From assembly GCA_949126835.1 (NCBI GenBank), contig OX421505.1, forward strand, positions 2,971,587 through 3,035,586: a stretch of 64,000 bases of DNA, in the 5' to 3' direction. The DNA is from Anisus vortex. Lineage: Eukaryota > Mollusca > Gastropoda > Planorbidae. Positions 22,345 through 33,969 of this stretch are shown here, piece after piece (position 1 is the stretch's first letter; every line of letters starts with the position of its first letter). Both the position numbers and the translations under genes were made by a program. The notes beneath the pieces were generated by a model that saw nothing but the letters and a program-made list of their open reading frames with translations, did no database searches and was not told the origin of the DNA.

Positions 22345-22605
22345 CTGGAAATGCATGGTGGCCGAGTATCAGCGCGTATCTGAATCCGAAGGTCCTGGCT
22401 TCGAGACCTGGTGGAGGCTAGGATTTTTTCCCCAGGACATGAGAGTGTCCCTGAGTCTACCCACTGGCAATATAGTTGGAGTAAAGTAAAGACGGCTAAG
22501 CATTGTGCTTGGCCACACATCCCTTAGTATGCCGTGGCCACAGACGGTGAACGCTGCTTCACCGCCCTATAATCAACTTGGCCGAAGGGTACTTTATCTT
22601 ATTTT
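22345..22605 (+). mobile_element. tRNA-derived SINE (family C)
   Basis: Head GGTGGCCGAGTATCAGCGC, degraded B box GGCTTCGAGACC, then GAGAGTGTCCCTGAGTCTAC, GGAGTAAAGTAAAG, TTAGTATGCCGTGGCCACAG and GGCCGAAGGGTACTTTA. It lies just upstream of the 52-bp satellite. Confidence 0.85.
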
Positions 22606-22721
22606 TAAGTTATTATTGGGAAATTCAACGTGATCAATTATTGTAATCAAAAGTGTTTTCCTGCTCCCTCAACAGCAAGTTGATAGTGATCAACACAATA
22701 GCACCTTAATCGAAAGTTTGT

Positions 22722-25700
22722 ATAAGGGTTTCATTAACCATTGCATACACAAGTATTGTTCTTTGTTGATTGTATAAGGGTTTCATTAACCATGGCATAC
22801 ACAAGTATTGTTCTTTGTTGATTGTATAAGGGTTTCATTAACCATTGCATACACAAGTATTGTTCTTTGTTGATTGTATAAGGGTTTCATTAACCATTGC
22901 ATACACAAGTATTGTTCTTTGTTGATTGTATAAGGGTTTCATTAACCATTGCATACACAAGTATTGTTCTTTGTTGATTGTATAAGGGTTTCATTAACCA
23001 TTGCATGCACAAGTATTGTTCTTTGTTGATTGTATAAGGGTTTCATTAACCATTGCATGCACAAGTATTGTTCTTTGTTGATTGTATAAGGGTTTCATTA
23101 ACCATTGCATACACAAGTATTGTTCTTTGTTGATTGTATAAGGGTTTCATTAACCATTGCATACACAAGTATTGTTCTTTGTTGATTGTATAAGGGTTTC
23201 ATTAACCATTGCATACACAAGTATTGTTCTTTGTTGATTGTATAAGGGTTTCATTAACCATTGCATACACAAGTATTGTTCTTTGTTGATTGTATAAGGG
23301 TTTCATTAACCATTGCATGCACAAGTATTGTTCTTTGTTGATTGTATAAGGGTTTCATTAACCATGGCATACACAAGTATTGTTCTTTGTTGATTGTATA
23401 AGGGTTTCATTAACCATGGCATACACAAGTATTGTTCTTTGTTGATTGTATAAGGGTTTCATTAACCATGGCATACACAAGTATTGTTCTTTGTTGATTG
23501 TATAAGGGTTTCATTAACCATGGCATACACAAGTATTGTTCTTTGTTGATTGTATAAGGGTTTCATTAACCATTGCATACACAAGTATTGTTCTTTGTTG
23601 ATTGTATAAGGGTTTCATTAACCATTGCATACACAAGTATTGTTCTTTGTTGATTGTATAAGGGTTTCATTAACCATTGCATGCACAAGTATTGTTCTTT
23701 GTTGATTGTATAAGGGTTTCATTAACCATTGCATACACAAGTATTGTTCTTTGTTGATTGTATAAGGGTTTCATTAACCATTGCATACACAAGTATTGTT
23801 CTTTGTTGATTGTATAAGGGTTTCATTAACCATGGCATACACAAGTATTGTTCTTTGTTGATTGTATAAGGGTTTCATTAACCATGGCATACACAAGTAT
23901 TGTTCTTTGTTGATTGTATAAGGGTTTCATTAACCATGGCATACACAAGTATTGTTCTTTGTTGATTGTATAAGGGTTTCATTAACCATGGCATACACAA
24001 GTATTGTTCTTTGTTGATTGTATAAGGGTTTCATTAACCATGGCATACACAAGTATTGTTCTTTGTTGATTGTATAAGGGTTTCATTAACCATGGCATAC
24101 ACAAGTATTGTTCTTTGTTGATTGTATAAGGGTTTCATTAACCATTGCATACACAAGTATTGTTCTTTGTTGATTGTATAAGGGTTTCATTAACCATTGC
24201 ATACACAAGTATTGTTCTTTGTTGATTGTATAAGGGTTTCATTAACCATTGCATGCACAAGTATTGTTCTTTGTTGATTGTATAAGGGTTTCATTAACCA
24301 TTGCATACACAAGTATTGTTCTTTGTTGATTGTATAAGGGTTTCATTAACCATTGCATACACAAGTATTGTTCTTTGTTGATTGTATAAGGGTTTCATTA
24401 ACCATGGCATACACAAGTATTGTTCTTTGTTGATTGTATAAGGGTTTCATTAACCATTGCATACACAAGTATTGTTCTTTGTTGATTGTATAAGGGTTTC
24501 ATTAACCATTGCATACACAAGTATTGTTCTTTGTTGATTGTATAAGGGTTTCATTAACCATGGCATACACAAGTATTGTTCTTTGTTGATTGTATAAGGG
24601 TTTCATTAACCATGGCATACACAAGTATTGTTCTTTGTTGATTGTATAAGGGTTTCATTAACCATGGCATACACAAGTATTGTTCTTTGTTGATTGTATA
24701 AGGGTTTCATTAACCATGGCATACACAAGTATTGTTCTTTGTTGATTGTATAAGGGTTTCATTAACCATGGCATACACAAGTATTGTTCTTTGTTGATTG
24801 TATAAGGGTTTCATTAACCATGGCATACACAAGTATTGTTCTTTGTTGATTGTATAAGGGTTTCATTAACCATTGCATACACAAGTATTGTTCTTTGTTG
24901 ATTGTATAAGGGTTTCATTAACCATGGCATACACAAGTATTGTTCTTTGTTGATTGTATAAGGGTTTCATTAACCATTGCATACACAAGTATTGTTCTTT
25001 GTTGATTGTATAAGGGTTTCATTAACCATGGCATACACAAGTATTGTTCTTTGTTGATTGTATAAGGGTTTCATTAACCATGGCATACACAAGTATTGTT
25101 CTTTGTTGATTGTATAAGGGTTTCATTAACCATGGCATACACAAGTATTGTTCTTTGTTGATTGTATAAGGGTTTCATTAACCATTGCATACACAAGTAT
25201 TGTTCTTTGTTGATTGTATAAGGGTTTCATTAACCATGGCATACACAAGTATTGTTCTTTGTTGATTGTATAAGGGTTTCATTAACCATTGCATACACAA
25301 GTATTGTTCTTTGTTGATTGTATAAGGGTTTCATTAACCATTGCATACACAAGTATTGTTCTTTGTTGATTGTATAAGGGTTTCATTAACCATGGCATAC
25401 ACAAGTATTGTTCTTTGTTGATTGTATAAGGGTTTCATTAACCATGGCATACACAAGTATTGTTCTTTGTTGATTGTATAAGGGTTTCATTAACCATGGC
25501 ATACACAAGTATTGTTCTTTGTTGATTGTATAAGGGTTTCATTAACCATGGCATACACAAGTATTGTTCTTTGTTGATTGTATAAGGGTTTCATTAACCA
25601 TGGCATACACAAGTATTGTTCTTTGTTGATTGTATAAGGGTTTCATTAACCATGGCATACACAAGTATTGTTCTTTGTTGATTGTATAAGGGTTTCATTA

Positions 25701-26148
25701 ACCATTGCATACACAAGTATTGTTCTTTGTTGATTGTATAAGGGTTTCATTAACCATGGCATACACAAGTATTGTTCTTTGTTGATTGTATAAGGGTTTC
25801 ATTAACCATTGCATACACAAGTATTGTTCTTTGTTGATTGTATAAGGGTTTCATTAACCATTGCATACACAAGTATTGTTCTTTGTTGATTGTATAAGGG
25901 TTTCATTAACCATGGCATACACAAGTATTGTTCTTTGTTGATTGTATAAGGGTTTCATTAACCATGGCATACACAAGTATTGTTCTTTGTTGATTGTATA
26001 AGGGTTTCATTAACCATTGCATACACAAGTATTGTTCTTTGTTGATTGTATAAGGGTTTCATTAACCATGGCATACACAAGTATTGTTCTTTGTTGATTG
26101 TATAAGGGTTTCATTAACCATGGCATACACAAGTATTGTTCTTTGTTG
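22722..26148. repeat. 52-bp satellite, about 66 copies
   Basis: Near-identical 52-bp units containing TTGTATAAGGGTTTCATTAA and GCATACACAAGTATTGTTC. Units differ mainly at three alleles: CATTGCATAC, CATGGCATAC and CATTGCATGC. The order of these alleles repeats in blocks of about 10-11 units, indicating recent higher-order duplication. Non-coding. Confidence 0.95.
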
Positions 26149-26174
26149 ATTTTTAAAATTCTTCTACTATTGAA

Positions 26175-26445
26175 AACAGTTATAAATAGATGCCACAGAC
26201 GCCACTACTAAAAAAAAGATAATCAAAAGAAGGTATCACGTGACCAGCTGTGGGATCTAGAGAGGCAAATGATAATTGGAAAGTACTTTGGTAGACGAAA
26301 AGTGGGGGAATGGATATAGGGCACACCGTGAGAAAAACCGAGAGTGATGTGACCAGACAGGAATTAGACTGGAACCCCCGTTGGTAGAAAAATGGGCAGA
26401 CCCAATCAGACCTGGAGAAGGTTGGTTGCAAACGAGTCAATGATG
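26175..26445 (+). mobile_element. LINE ORF2 C-terminal relic
   Basis: The plus frame reads VTRQELDWNPRW, a stop, then a KNGQTQSDLEKVG-like stretch. This resembles the Q-x-L-x-W-N-P-x-G-K-R-x-R-G-R-P LINE C-terminus. Heavily decayed. Confidence 0.45.
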
Positions 26446-26940
26446 TACAAGTTTGAAACCCCTATAAAGATGTAATTACGGTATTTCATTTTTCCAAATT
26501 GGAAACCCTACGGATTAAGTCAAGTATGTTATCTCATGATTGAAAAACACAATATCAAACTTAAAGCTAAAAGTTGACAGTTCTGTGTATAGTGGCGTAT
26601 TTACGCACGTTCCACATGTTCCATTGGAACAGCCCCCCCCCCCCCACACACACACAAGAGGGGCCCCCCACAAGTTTTTTTAGACTTTTCTTTTAATTTT
26701 TAGAATAGTGCTGTTATACAAGCACGCAGTAAGCGACGCAATTATTTCTAATGTTGCATTATGGCCTGATAAACCCAGTAAACGTAATTGACTATGACGT
26801 GATTTTTGTGTCTGCTATTTATTTGATGTTGATTAAATAAATAAAGTATTGTAATTGGAGAAACACTATATCCTTTATGTAATACACAATAACTTATTTA
26901 CTTGTTTCGCCTAGAGAACTATTTCTGTGTACTTGCATAC
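26446..26940. other. Intergenic; lone hAT-like terminus
   Basis: AT-rich. At about 26592, TAGTGGCGTATTTACGCACG followed by a C-rich stretch resembles the CAGTGGCGTA terminus of the hAT element at 46555, but no partner end was found nearby. Confidence 0.35.
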
Positions 26941-26943
26941 AAA

Positions 26944-27045
26944 ATAGGGCACGGTAGCCGACCGGTGATCCTAGAGTCCTGGGTTCGAATTCTGGTGGAG
27001 GCTAGGATATTTTCCCCGGGATTTGAGGGTGTCCCTGAGTAGAAT
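26944..27045 (+). mobile_element. SINE family C head fragment
   Basis: GGGCACGGTAGCCGACCGG with B box GGTTCGAATTC, and GAGGGTGTCCCTGAGTA; truncated before the tail. It forms an inverted pair with the copy at 27088-27340. Confidence 0.75.
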
Positions 27046-27087
27046 TGTTTTTTTAAATAAGTGAAGTTTGTCACTCTTTCATTAGTG

Positions 27088-27340
27088 TAAGTAAAGTATC
27101 TCGTCGGACCAAATTGATCCATAGGGCCGGTGAAGCAGTGTCCACCAGTTTCTGAGGCCACGACATACTAGGTGATTGTGTGGCCAACACTAAGCCTTTA
27201 CTTTACCTCAATGAAATTAAGTCCTATGAGAGCTGGGTAGACTCAGGGACATCCTCCAGACCAGGGATAAAAATCATAACCTGAACCAGGATTCGAACCC
27301 GGGACCGTCGGTACGCCAGCCCGGCCACCGTGGCCCTTGT
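27088..27340 (-). mobile_element. tRNA-derived SINE (family C)
   Basis: Inverted, near full length. On the plus strand it reads TCGGACCAAATTGATCC, GACATACTAGGTGA, TTTACTTTACCTC, CTCAGGGACATCC, then the inverted B box GGATTCGAACC and GGCCACCGTGGCCC. Confidence 0.85.
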
Positions 27341-27426
27341 TTAGAGTCACTGCCTTGAAAATGTTTTCTGTTTCCATAAGTCAGAATTTGTTTGTTAATT
27401 GGTGTTAACTTTGTTTAACATTTAGT

Positions 27427-27685
27427 CAAAGACTATAATGGGTGGACCGCTTACTCTATGTTTATCGCTTATGTGTTGCTTTTTCTGTGCGTATCAATAA
27501 CACTGTCTTTAATGACTCCTAAACTGACCTAAAGACTTCCGCTGTATACAACTTTAAACTTCAATTAAGAAAATCAAAGCGAATAACTAAAACCGGAAGT
27601 CTAGAAACTATGTGTTTCAATTTATCAAATAACAGAAATATCAAAGCAAGCGGTCCATCTTATTATTGACCAGTCTTAAATCTTA
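27427..27685. mobile_element. MITE M1, two-ended copy
   Basis: Left end AAAGACTATAATGGGTGGAC and right end GTCCATCTTATTATTGAC are inverted relatives. Interior: ACACTGTCTTTAATGACTCC, GACTTCCGCTGTATACAAC, AACCGGAAGTCTAG, CAAATAACAG. No open frame. The full family consensus can be built from this copy and 35615-35912. Confidence 0.75.
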
Positions 27686-27689
27686 TGCA

Positions 27690-28185
27690 TGCATATGTTT
27701 TGGATGCAACTTCATTTCTGATCCTATTCGCTAAATTTAATTTAAAAAAATGGCTGGCTTCTGCTATAAATTCTGGTATACTCACTTTTAATATTAAAGA
27801 CATAATTCTCACAATAATTCTTATAGCCTTTGTTTATTTGTAGTTGGCCTGAACTTGCAGTTGAAAGTGCAATGCATTTCTCAACATCCGTAAATGTTAT
27901 GCCAGCAACAAGGCGTAAATCTCTGCTTGCAATCGTAATAGTTACCATTGTAAGCAAAACAAAATGAAACCGGAAGTTCCGCAATGAACTTGAAACATGC
28001 CGAAAAGATTGTTTACGGAAATATAGCGGAAATGAATTTGCATCCAAATTGCCTATTTAAGACGCGTCAATAGTCTTTGGTTAAGTTTTGATCCAGCACG
28101 TTCTATTTTGATTCTGTGTTTGTGTGTGTTTGTGTGTGTGTTTTATTAGCACGGCCACCATATGCTAATGATACACACACATATA
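27690..28185. other. Intergenic, no gene supported
   Basis: A 101-codon minus-strand frame (27742-28047) starts MDANSFPLYFRKQ. It shows no recognised domain and no codon or motif evidence. A GTGTGTTTGTGTGTG tract precedes the minisatellite. Confidence 0.4.
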
Positions 28186-28189
28186 CATA

Positions 28190-31100
28190 TCGACTCTCCC
28201 ATATACCTGCAATGTCGTGGTGGCTCTCCCATAAACCTGTAATGTCGTGTTGGCTCTCACATATACCTGCAATGTCGTGTTGGAACTCACATATACCTGC
28301 AATGTCGTGTTGGAACTCACATATACCTGCAATGTCGTGGTGGCTCTCCCATATACCTGCAATGTCGTGTTGGCTCTCCCATATACCTGCAATGTCGTGT
28401 TGGTTCTCCTATAAACCTGTAATGTCGTGTTGGCTCTCACATATACCTGCAATGTCGTGTCGGCTCTCCCATATACCTGCAATGTCATGTTGGCTCTCCT
28501 ATATGCATGCATTGTCGTGTTGACTCTCCCATATACCTGCAATGTCGTGTTGGCTCTCCCATATACCTGCAATGTCGTGTTGGTTCTCCCATATACCTGC
28601 AATGTACTGTTGGCTCTCCCATATACCTGCAATGTCGTGTAGGCTCTCCCACATACCTGCAATGTCGCGTTGGCTCTCCCATATACCTGCAATGTCGTGT
28701 TGGCTCTCCCATATAAGTGCAATGTCTCCCTGTTGGCTCTCCAATATATCTTCAATGTCTCCCTGTTGGCTCTCTCATATACCTGCAATGTCTCCCTGTT
28801 TGCTCTCTCATATACCGGCGTTGTCGTGTTGGCTCTCCCATATACATGCAATGTCTCCCTGTAGCTCGCCCATATACCTGCAAAGTCTCCCTGTTGGCTC
28901 TCCCATATACCTGCAATGCCTCCCTGTTGGCGCTCTCATTTACCTGCAATGTCTCCCTGTTGGCTATCCTATATACCTGCAATGTCTCCCTGTTGGCTCT
29001 CCCATATACCTGCAAAGTCTCCATGTTAGCCGTCCCCTATAAGTGCAATGTCTACCTGTTAGCTCTCCCATATACCTGCAATGTCTCCCTGTTGGCTCTC
29101 TCATATACCTGCACTGTTTCCCTGTTGGATCTCCCATATACCGGCAATATCGTGTTGGCTCTCCCATATACCTGCAATGTCTCCCTGTAGCTCGCCCATA
29201 TACCTGCAATGTCTCCCTGTTGGCTCTCCCATATACCTGAAATGTCTCCCTGTTTGCTCTCCCATATATCTGCAATGTCTCCATGTTGGCTCTCCCATAT
29301 ACCTGCAATGACTCCCTGTTGGCTCTCCCATATACCTGCAATGTCTCCCTGTTTGCTCTCCCACATATCTGCAATGTCTCCATGTTGGCTCTCCCATATA
29401 CCTGCAATGACTCCCTGTTTTATCTCACATATACTTGCAATGTCTTCCTGTTGGCTCTCCTAAATACCTGCAATGTCGTGTTAACTCTCCCATATACCTG
29501 CAATGTCGTGTTGGCTCTGCCATATAACTGTATTGTCGTGTTGGCTTTCCCATATACCTGCATTGTCTCCCTATAGCTCGCCCATTTACCTACAATGTCT
29601 CCCTGTTGGCTCTCCAATATACATGCAATGTCTCCCTGTTGGCTCTCTCATATACCGGAAATGTCTCCATGTTGGCTCTCCCATATACCGGCAATGCCGT
29701 GTTGGTTCTCCCATATACCTGCAATGTCTTTCTGAAGCTCGCCCATATGCATGCAATGTCTCCATGTTGGCTCTCCTATATACCTGCTATGTCTCCCTGT
29801 TGGCTCCCCCATATACCTGCTATGTCTCCCTGTTTGCTCTCACATTCACCTGCAATGTCTCCTTGTTGGCTCTCCCATATACCTGAAATGTCTCCCTGTT
29901 ATCTCTCCCATATACCTGCGAAGTCTTCCTGTTAACTCTCTCTTATATAAGTGAAATGTCTACCTTATAGCTCACCCATATACCTGCACTGTCTCCCTGT
30001 TGGCTCTCTCATATACCTGCAATGTCTCCTTTTTGGCTCTCCCATATACCTGCAATGTATCCCTGTTAGCTCTCCCATATACCTGCAATGACACTCTGTA
30101 GCTCGCCCATATATCTTCAATGTCTCCCTGTTGGCTCTCCCATATACCTGCAATGTCTCTCTGTTTGCTCTCCCATATACCTGCAATGTCTCCCTGCAGC
30201 TCACCCATATACCTGCAATGTCTCCCTGTTGGCTCTCCCATATACCTGAAATGTCGTGTTGGCTCTCCCATATACCTGTAATGTCGTGTTGGCTCTCCCA
30301 TATACCTGCAATGTCGTGTTGGCTCTCCCATATACCTGCAATGTCGTGTTGGCTCTCCCATATACCTGCAATGTCGTTTTGGCTCTCCCATATACCTGCA
30401 ATGTCTCCCTGTTGGCTCTCTCATATACTTGGATTGCCTCCCTGTTGGCTCTCCCATGTACCTGCAATGTCTCTCTGTTGGCTCTCCCATATACCTGCAA
30501 TGTCGTGTTGGCTCTCCCATATACCTGCAATGTCGTGTTGGCTCTCCCATATACCTACACTGTCTTCCAGTTGGCTCTCCCATATACCTGCAATGTCGTG
30601 TCTGCTCTCCCATATACCTGCAATGTCTCCATGGCTCTCCCATATACCTGCAATGTCTCCCTGTTGGCTCTCCCACATACCTGCAATGTCTCCCTGTTGG
30701 CTCTCCCATATAAGTGCAATGTCTACCTGTTAGCTCTCCCATATACCTGCAATGTCTCCCTGTTGGATCTCTCATATACCTGCAATGTTTCCCTGTTGGA
30801 TCTCCCATATACCGACAATGTCGTGTTGGCTCTCCCATATACCTGCAATGTCTCCCTGTAGCTCGCCCATATACCTGCAATGTCTCCCTGTTGGCTCTAT
30901 CATATACCTGCAATGTCTCCCTTTTGGCTCTCTCATATACCTGCAATGTCTCCGTGTTAGCTCTCCCATATACCTGCAATGACTCTCTGTAGCTCGCCCA
31001 TATACCTGCAATGTCTCCCTGTTGGCTCTCCCATATACCTGCAATGTCTCCCTGTTTGCTCTCCCATATTCCTGCAATGTCTCCCTGTAGCTTACCCATA

Positions 31101-31722
31101 TACCTGCATTGTCTCCCTGTTGGCTCTCCCATATACCTGCAATGTTTCCCTGTTTGATCTCCCATATACCTGCAATGTCTTTCTGTTGGCTATCCCATAT
31201 ACCTGCAATGACTCCCCGTTTTCTCTCACATATACCTGCAATGTCTCCCTGTTGGTTCTCCCATATACCTGCAATGACTCCCTGTATGCTCTCAAATATA
31301 CCTGCAATGTCTCCCTGTTGGCTCTCCCATATACCTGCAATGTCTCCCTGTTGGCTCTCCCATATACCTGCAAAGTCTCCCTGTTTTCTCTCCCATATAC
31401 TTGCAATGTCTCCCTGTTGGCTCTCCCATATACCTCAAATGTCGTGTTAGCTCTCTCATAAACCTGCAATGTCGTGTTAACTCTCCCATATACCTGAAAT
31501 GTCGTTTTGGCCCTGCCATATACCTGTATTGTCGTGTTGGCTCTCCCATATACATGCAATGTCGTGTTGGTTCTCCCATATAACTGTAATGTCGTGTTGG
31601 CTCTCCCATATACCTACAATGTCGTATTGGCTCTCTCATATACCTGCAATGTCGTGTTTGCTCTCCCATATACCTGCAATGTTGTGTTGGCTCTCCCATA
31701 TACATGCAATGTTTTCCAGCAG
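28190..31722. repeat. 30/33-bp minisatellite, about 110 units
   Basis: Units are CATATACCTGCAATGTC plus either GTGTTGGCTCTCC (30 bp) or TCCCTGTTGGCTCTCC (33 bp), with a shorter TCCCTGTAGCTCGCC form. Both lengths are multiples of three and rarely contain stops, so long open frames arise on both strands (up to 397 codons on the minus strand). These are by-products. The array lies where intron 3 of the minus-strand ICK gene should continue. Confidence 0.95.
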
Positions 31723-32184
31723 AACGAATCCCATTAGAAGGGTGGCATCCAGGCACCAGGGTGGGATTGAGGCGTAACGTTGTGCTCGTTGCTTCCTCTA
31801 CCTCCTCCACCGAGCCTCTGGGGGGGGGGGGCACTTTCTGCGGTAGTCTCTGACGCCGCACAGAAAGGGGCTGTATCCCCGCCCCCTCCCCTCCATGCGT
31901 TGGCACTACGGTTTGCTCTTGATGCAAGCATACTGGTGGTTGCTTCACATCTTTGAGGCTCATTGGGTGTAGAAGGGCCGCAGACAAAAGATTTACAAAA
32001 TGGAAGTCAGTTAAAATGCGTGCAACATAAGGGACATCCCTCGGCCATTTCTATAAACCTTACTAAATACGCGTAGGCCGCAATAATGCAATAATTTATA
32101 GAAGGAGAGTCATTAACACAATTTGTGCTTACACCTCTATGTATGACTAGGAATCATTCCGCATTTAAAGAAATTTCAAATCTT

Positions 32185-32318
32185 ATATTTTATATTACAG
32201 ACGATCCTTCTATGAAGAAGCTACTTTTCCTGGTTTGTCCAGGCAACCCATCCCATGCCCAAATGCTACTTGGGACGAAAGAGTACTTTTATGCATTTGT
32301 TCCCGCATAAATATATTA
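32185..32318 (-). mobile_element. LINE family A 3' end (shared by both arms)
   Basis: Inverted: TCTTATATTTTATATTACAG, then GACGATCCTTCTATGAAGAA, GGCAACCCATCCCATGCC. The arm 2 counterpart is 56085-56280, so the insertion predates the duplication. Confidence 0.75.
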
Positions 32319-32406
32319 TGTAAAAGTTTTTACCTAAAAAAAGAGACATTGACATTATTTAAAATGATGAAAAGTAAATTACTTTAGAATAAAAAAAAAT
32401 ACTTAC

Positions 32407-33195
32407 CTGCAGCTTAAATCTGCACAGCATGGAGTACTGCCATCAACACAGGCCGAATACTGTTCATTACATTCAAAAGACCTTATTTCAATAAAGTAAA
32501 AAAAAAAATTCTTACTTGACTTAAATGGCTAATAATTAAAAAAAATAAATGCATTTTATGGTGCATAACAGAGTCGGCAACCATTTGATAACAGTGTGGC
32601 CAAAAGAATGAATTAGAAACCATTCTGAGGAACAACATCCTACAAGTCATTCTGCTCTAGCACTCAGTTTCTTTGGGGGGGGGGGGGGGGTGTCCGCTTC
32701 CGCGTGCCAAGTATAGCACGTGTTCCTTAGGTTGCCGACCCCTGGTGTATAAGATTCGATGTTGTCGAGGAATAAAAACAACTTATAAGTAGGCCTAAGC
32801 ATTGTTTTCTACTAGTTTATTGCCAACTATTAACTGGCATATACCTTAGAGCAGGAATGTAAAATAAAGACTGTGTATATTAAAAGTATGATTATGTATC
32901 ATTCTATTTAGTTTGTGAAGCTCCCTTCTATCTATATCTATAAGATACATATAAAGAAAACTGTGTTTGCTTTCAACCAATCATTTTAGTTAATTTAAAG
33001 ACACGTTATCTTATTGTCTCATATTATACTTTAGCAATTTTACTTAATCTTCGTTAGCTAAGTGGTAAACGAATCACATTGTAATGCGGGCGACGCCGGT
33101 TCGATTCACCAGTTAGTCTATACCTTTTTATCTCCACAATATTATTTATTACTTTAAAATAAAAGAAGATTGTAAATCTACGAACAACACCGGCC

Positions 33196-33278
<83 letters not shown>

Positions 33279-33923
33279 AGCTTATATATACTAGCGCTAC
33301 AAGATTTGTTCAATTCAAGGTTCCTATTAATGATTGATAAAATTCGTTAGGACCATGCACACACACTACCCCACGGCTACATCAGACCTAGTCTAAGTGG
33401 TCGGCTTCATTCAATAAAGGCAAGAACAGAGAGATTTAGAAACTCATTTTGTTCCACTTGTCATTGAGTATCTCTCAACTGAATCGCCAGTCAGCCAGAA
33501 AATACAATAGATGACCCCTAAACGATACTTTGTCTATTTTTATAAATGGTATTTTAATGTGCATGCATGTCTATTTTTTTTTATAAGTATAGGCCTACTT
33601 ATGTATTTGAGTATGAATAGCTCTTTTATATTTTATATGTATAGTTTTTAAAATATTATTCATTAAAGCCGAAAGACGGAACATGTCTATTCAAGTCAAA
33701 TTTGTAATTGTTTGGATCAATCAAGGAATTTGTATATGGGTTTTTAAACATTAAACACAATATTTACCTTTTTCCTTCGTTTGGGTAATAGTCGTAGTAG
33801 GGATTGCCGCTCCCTGGAATAACAATCAGATAAATTATTTAGAGGAATTCATTTTTCATATCTAAACGTTTGCATTGTGTTGCATTGTTAGTATGTAATA
33901 TTCACTCTGGGTTGTTGCTAGTT

Positions 33924-33969
<46 letters not shown>

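Noticed and set aside
22722..26148. CRISPR-like array
   Set aside because: Units are contiguous direct repeats with no unique spacers, the genome is eukaryotic and no cas genes are present.
27742..28047. 101-residue minus-strand frame as the missing last exon or gene downstream of ICK arm 1
   Set aside because: No suitable acceptor in the required phase before a Cys-containing end like arm 2 exon 4, and no sequence similarity to it.
28165..31987. Many long open frames on both strands
   Set aside because: All follow the 30/33-bp minisatellite period; multiple frames are open at once, and no start, signal or domain distinguishes one.
31734..31987. Proline/valine-rich minus-strand coding region at the arm 1 outer edge
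   Set aside because: The same stretch in arm 2 (56590-56830) does not conserve the frame, so the similarity is non-coding.
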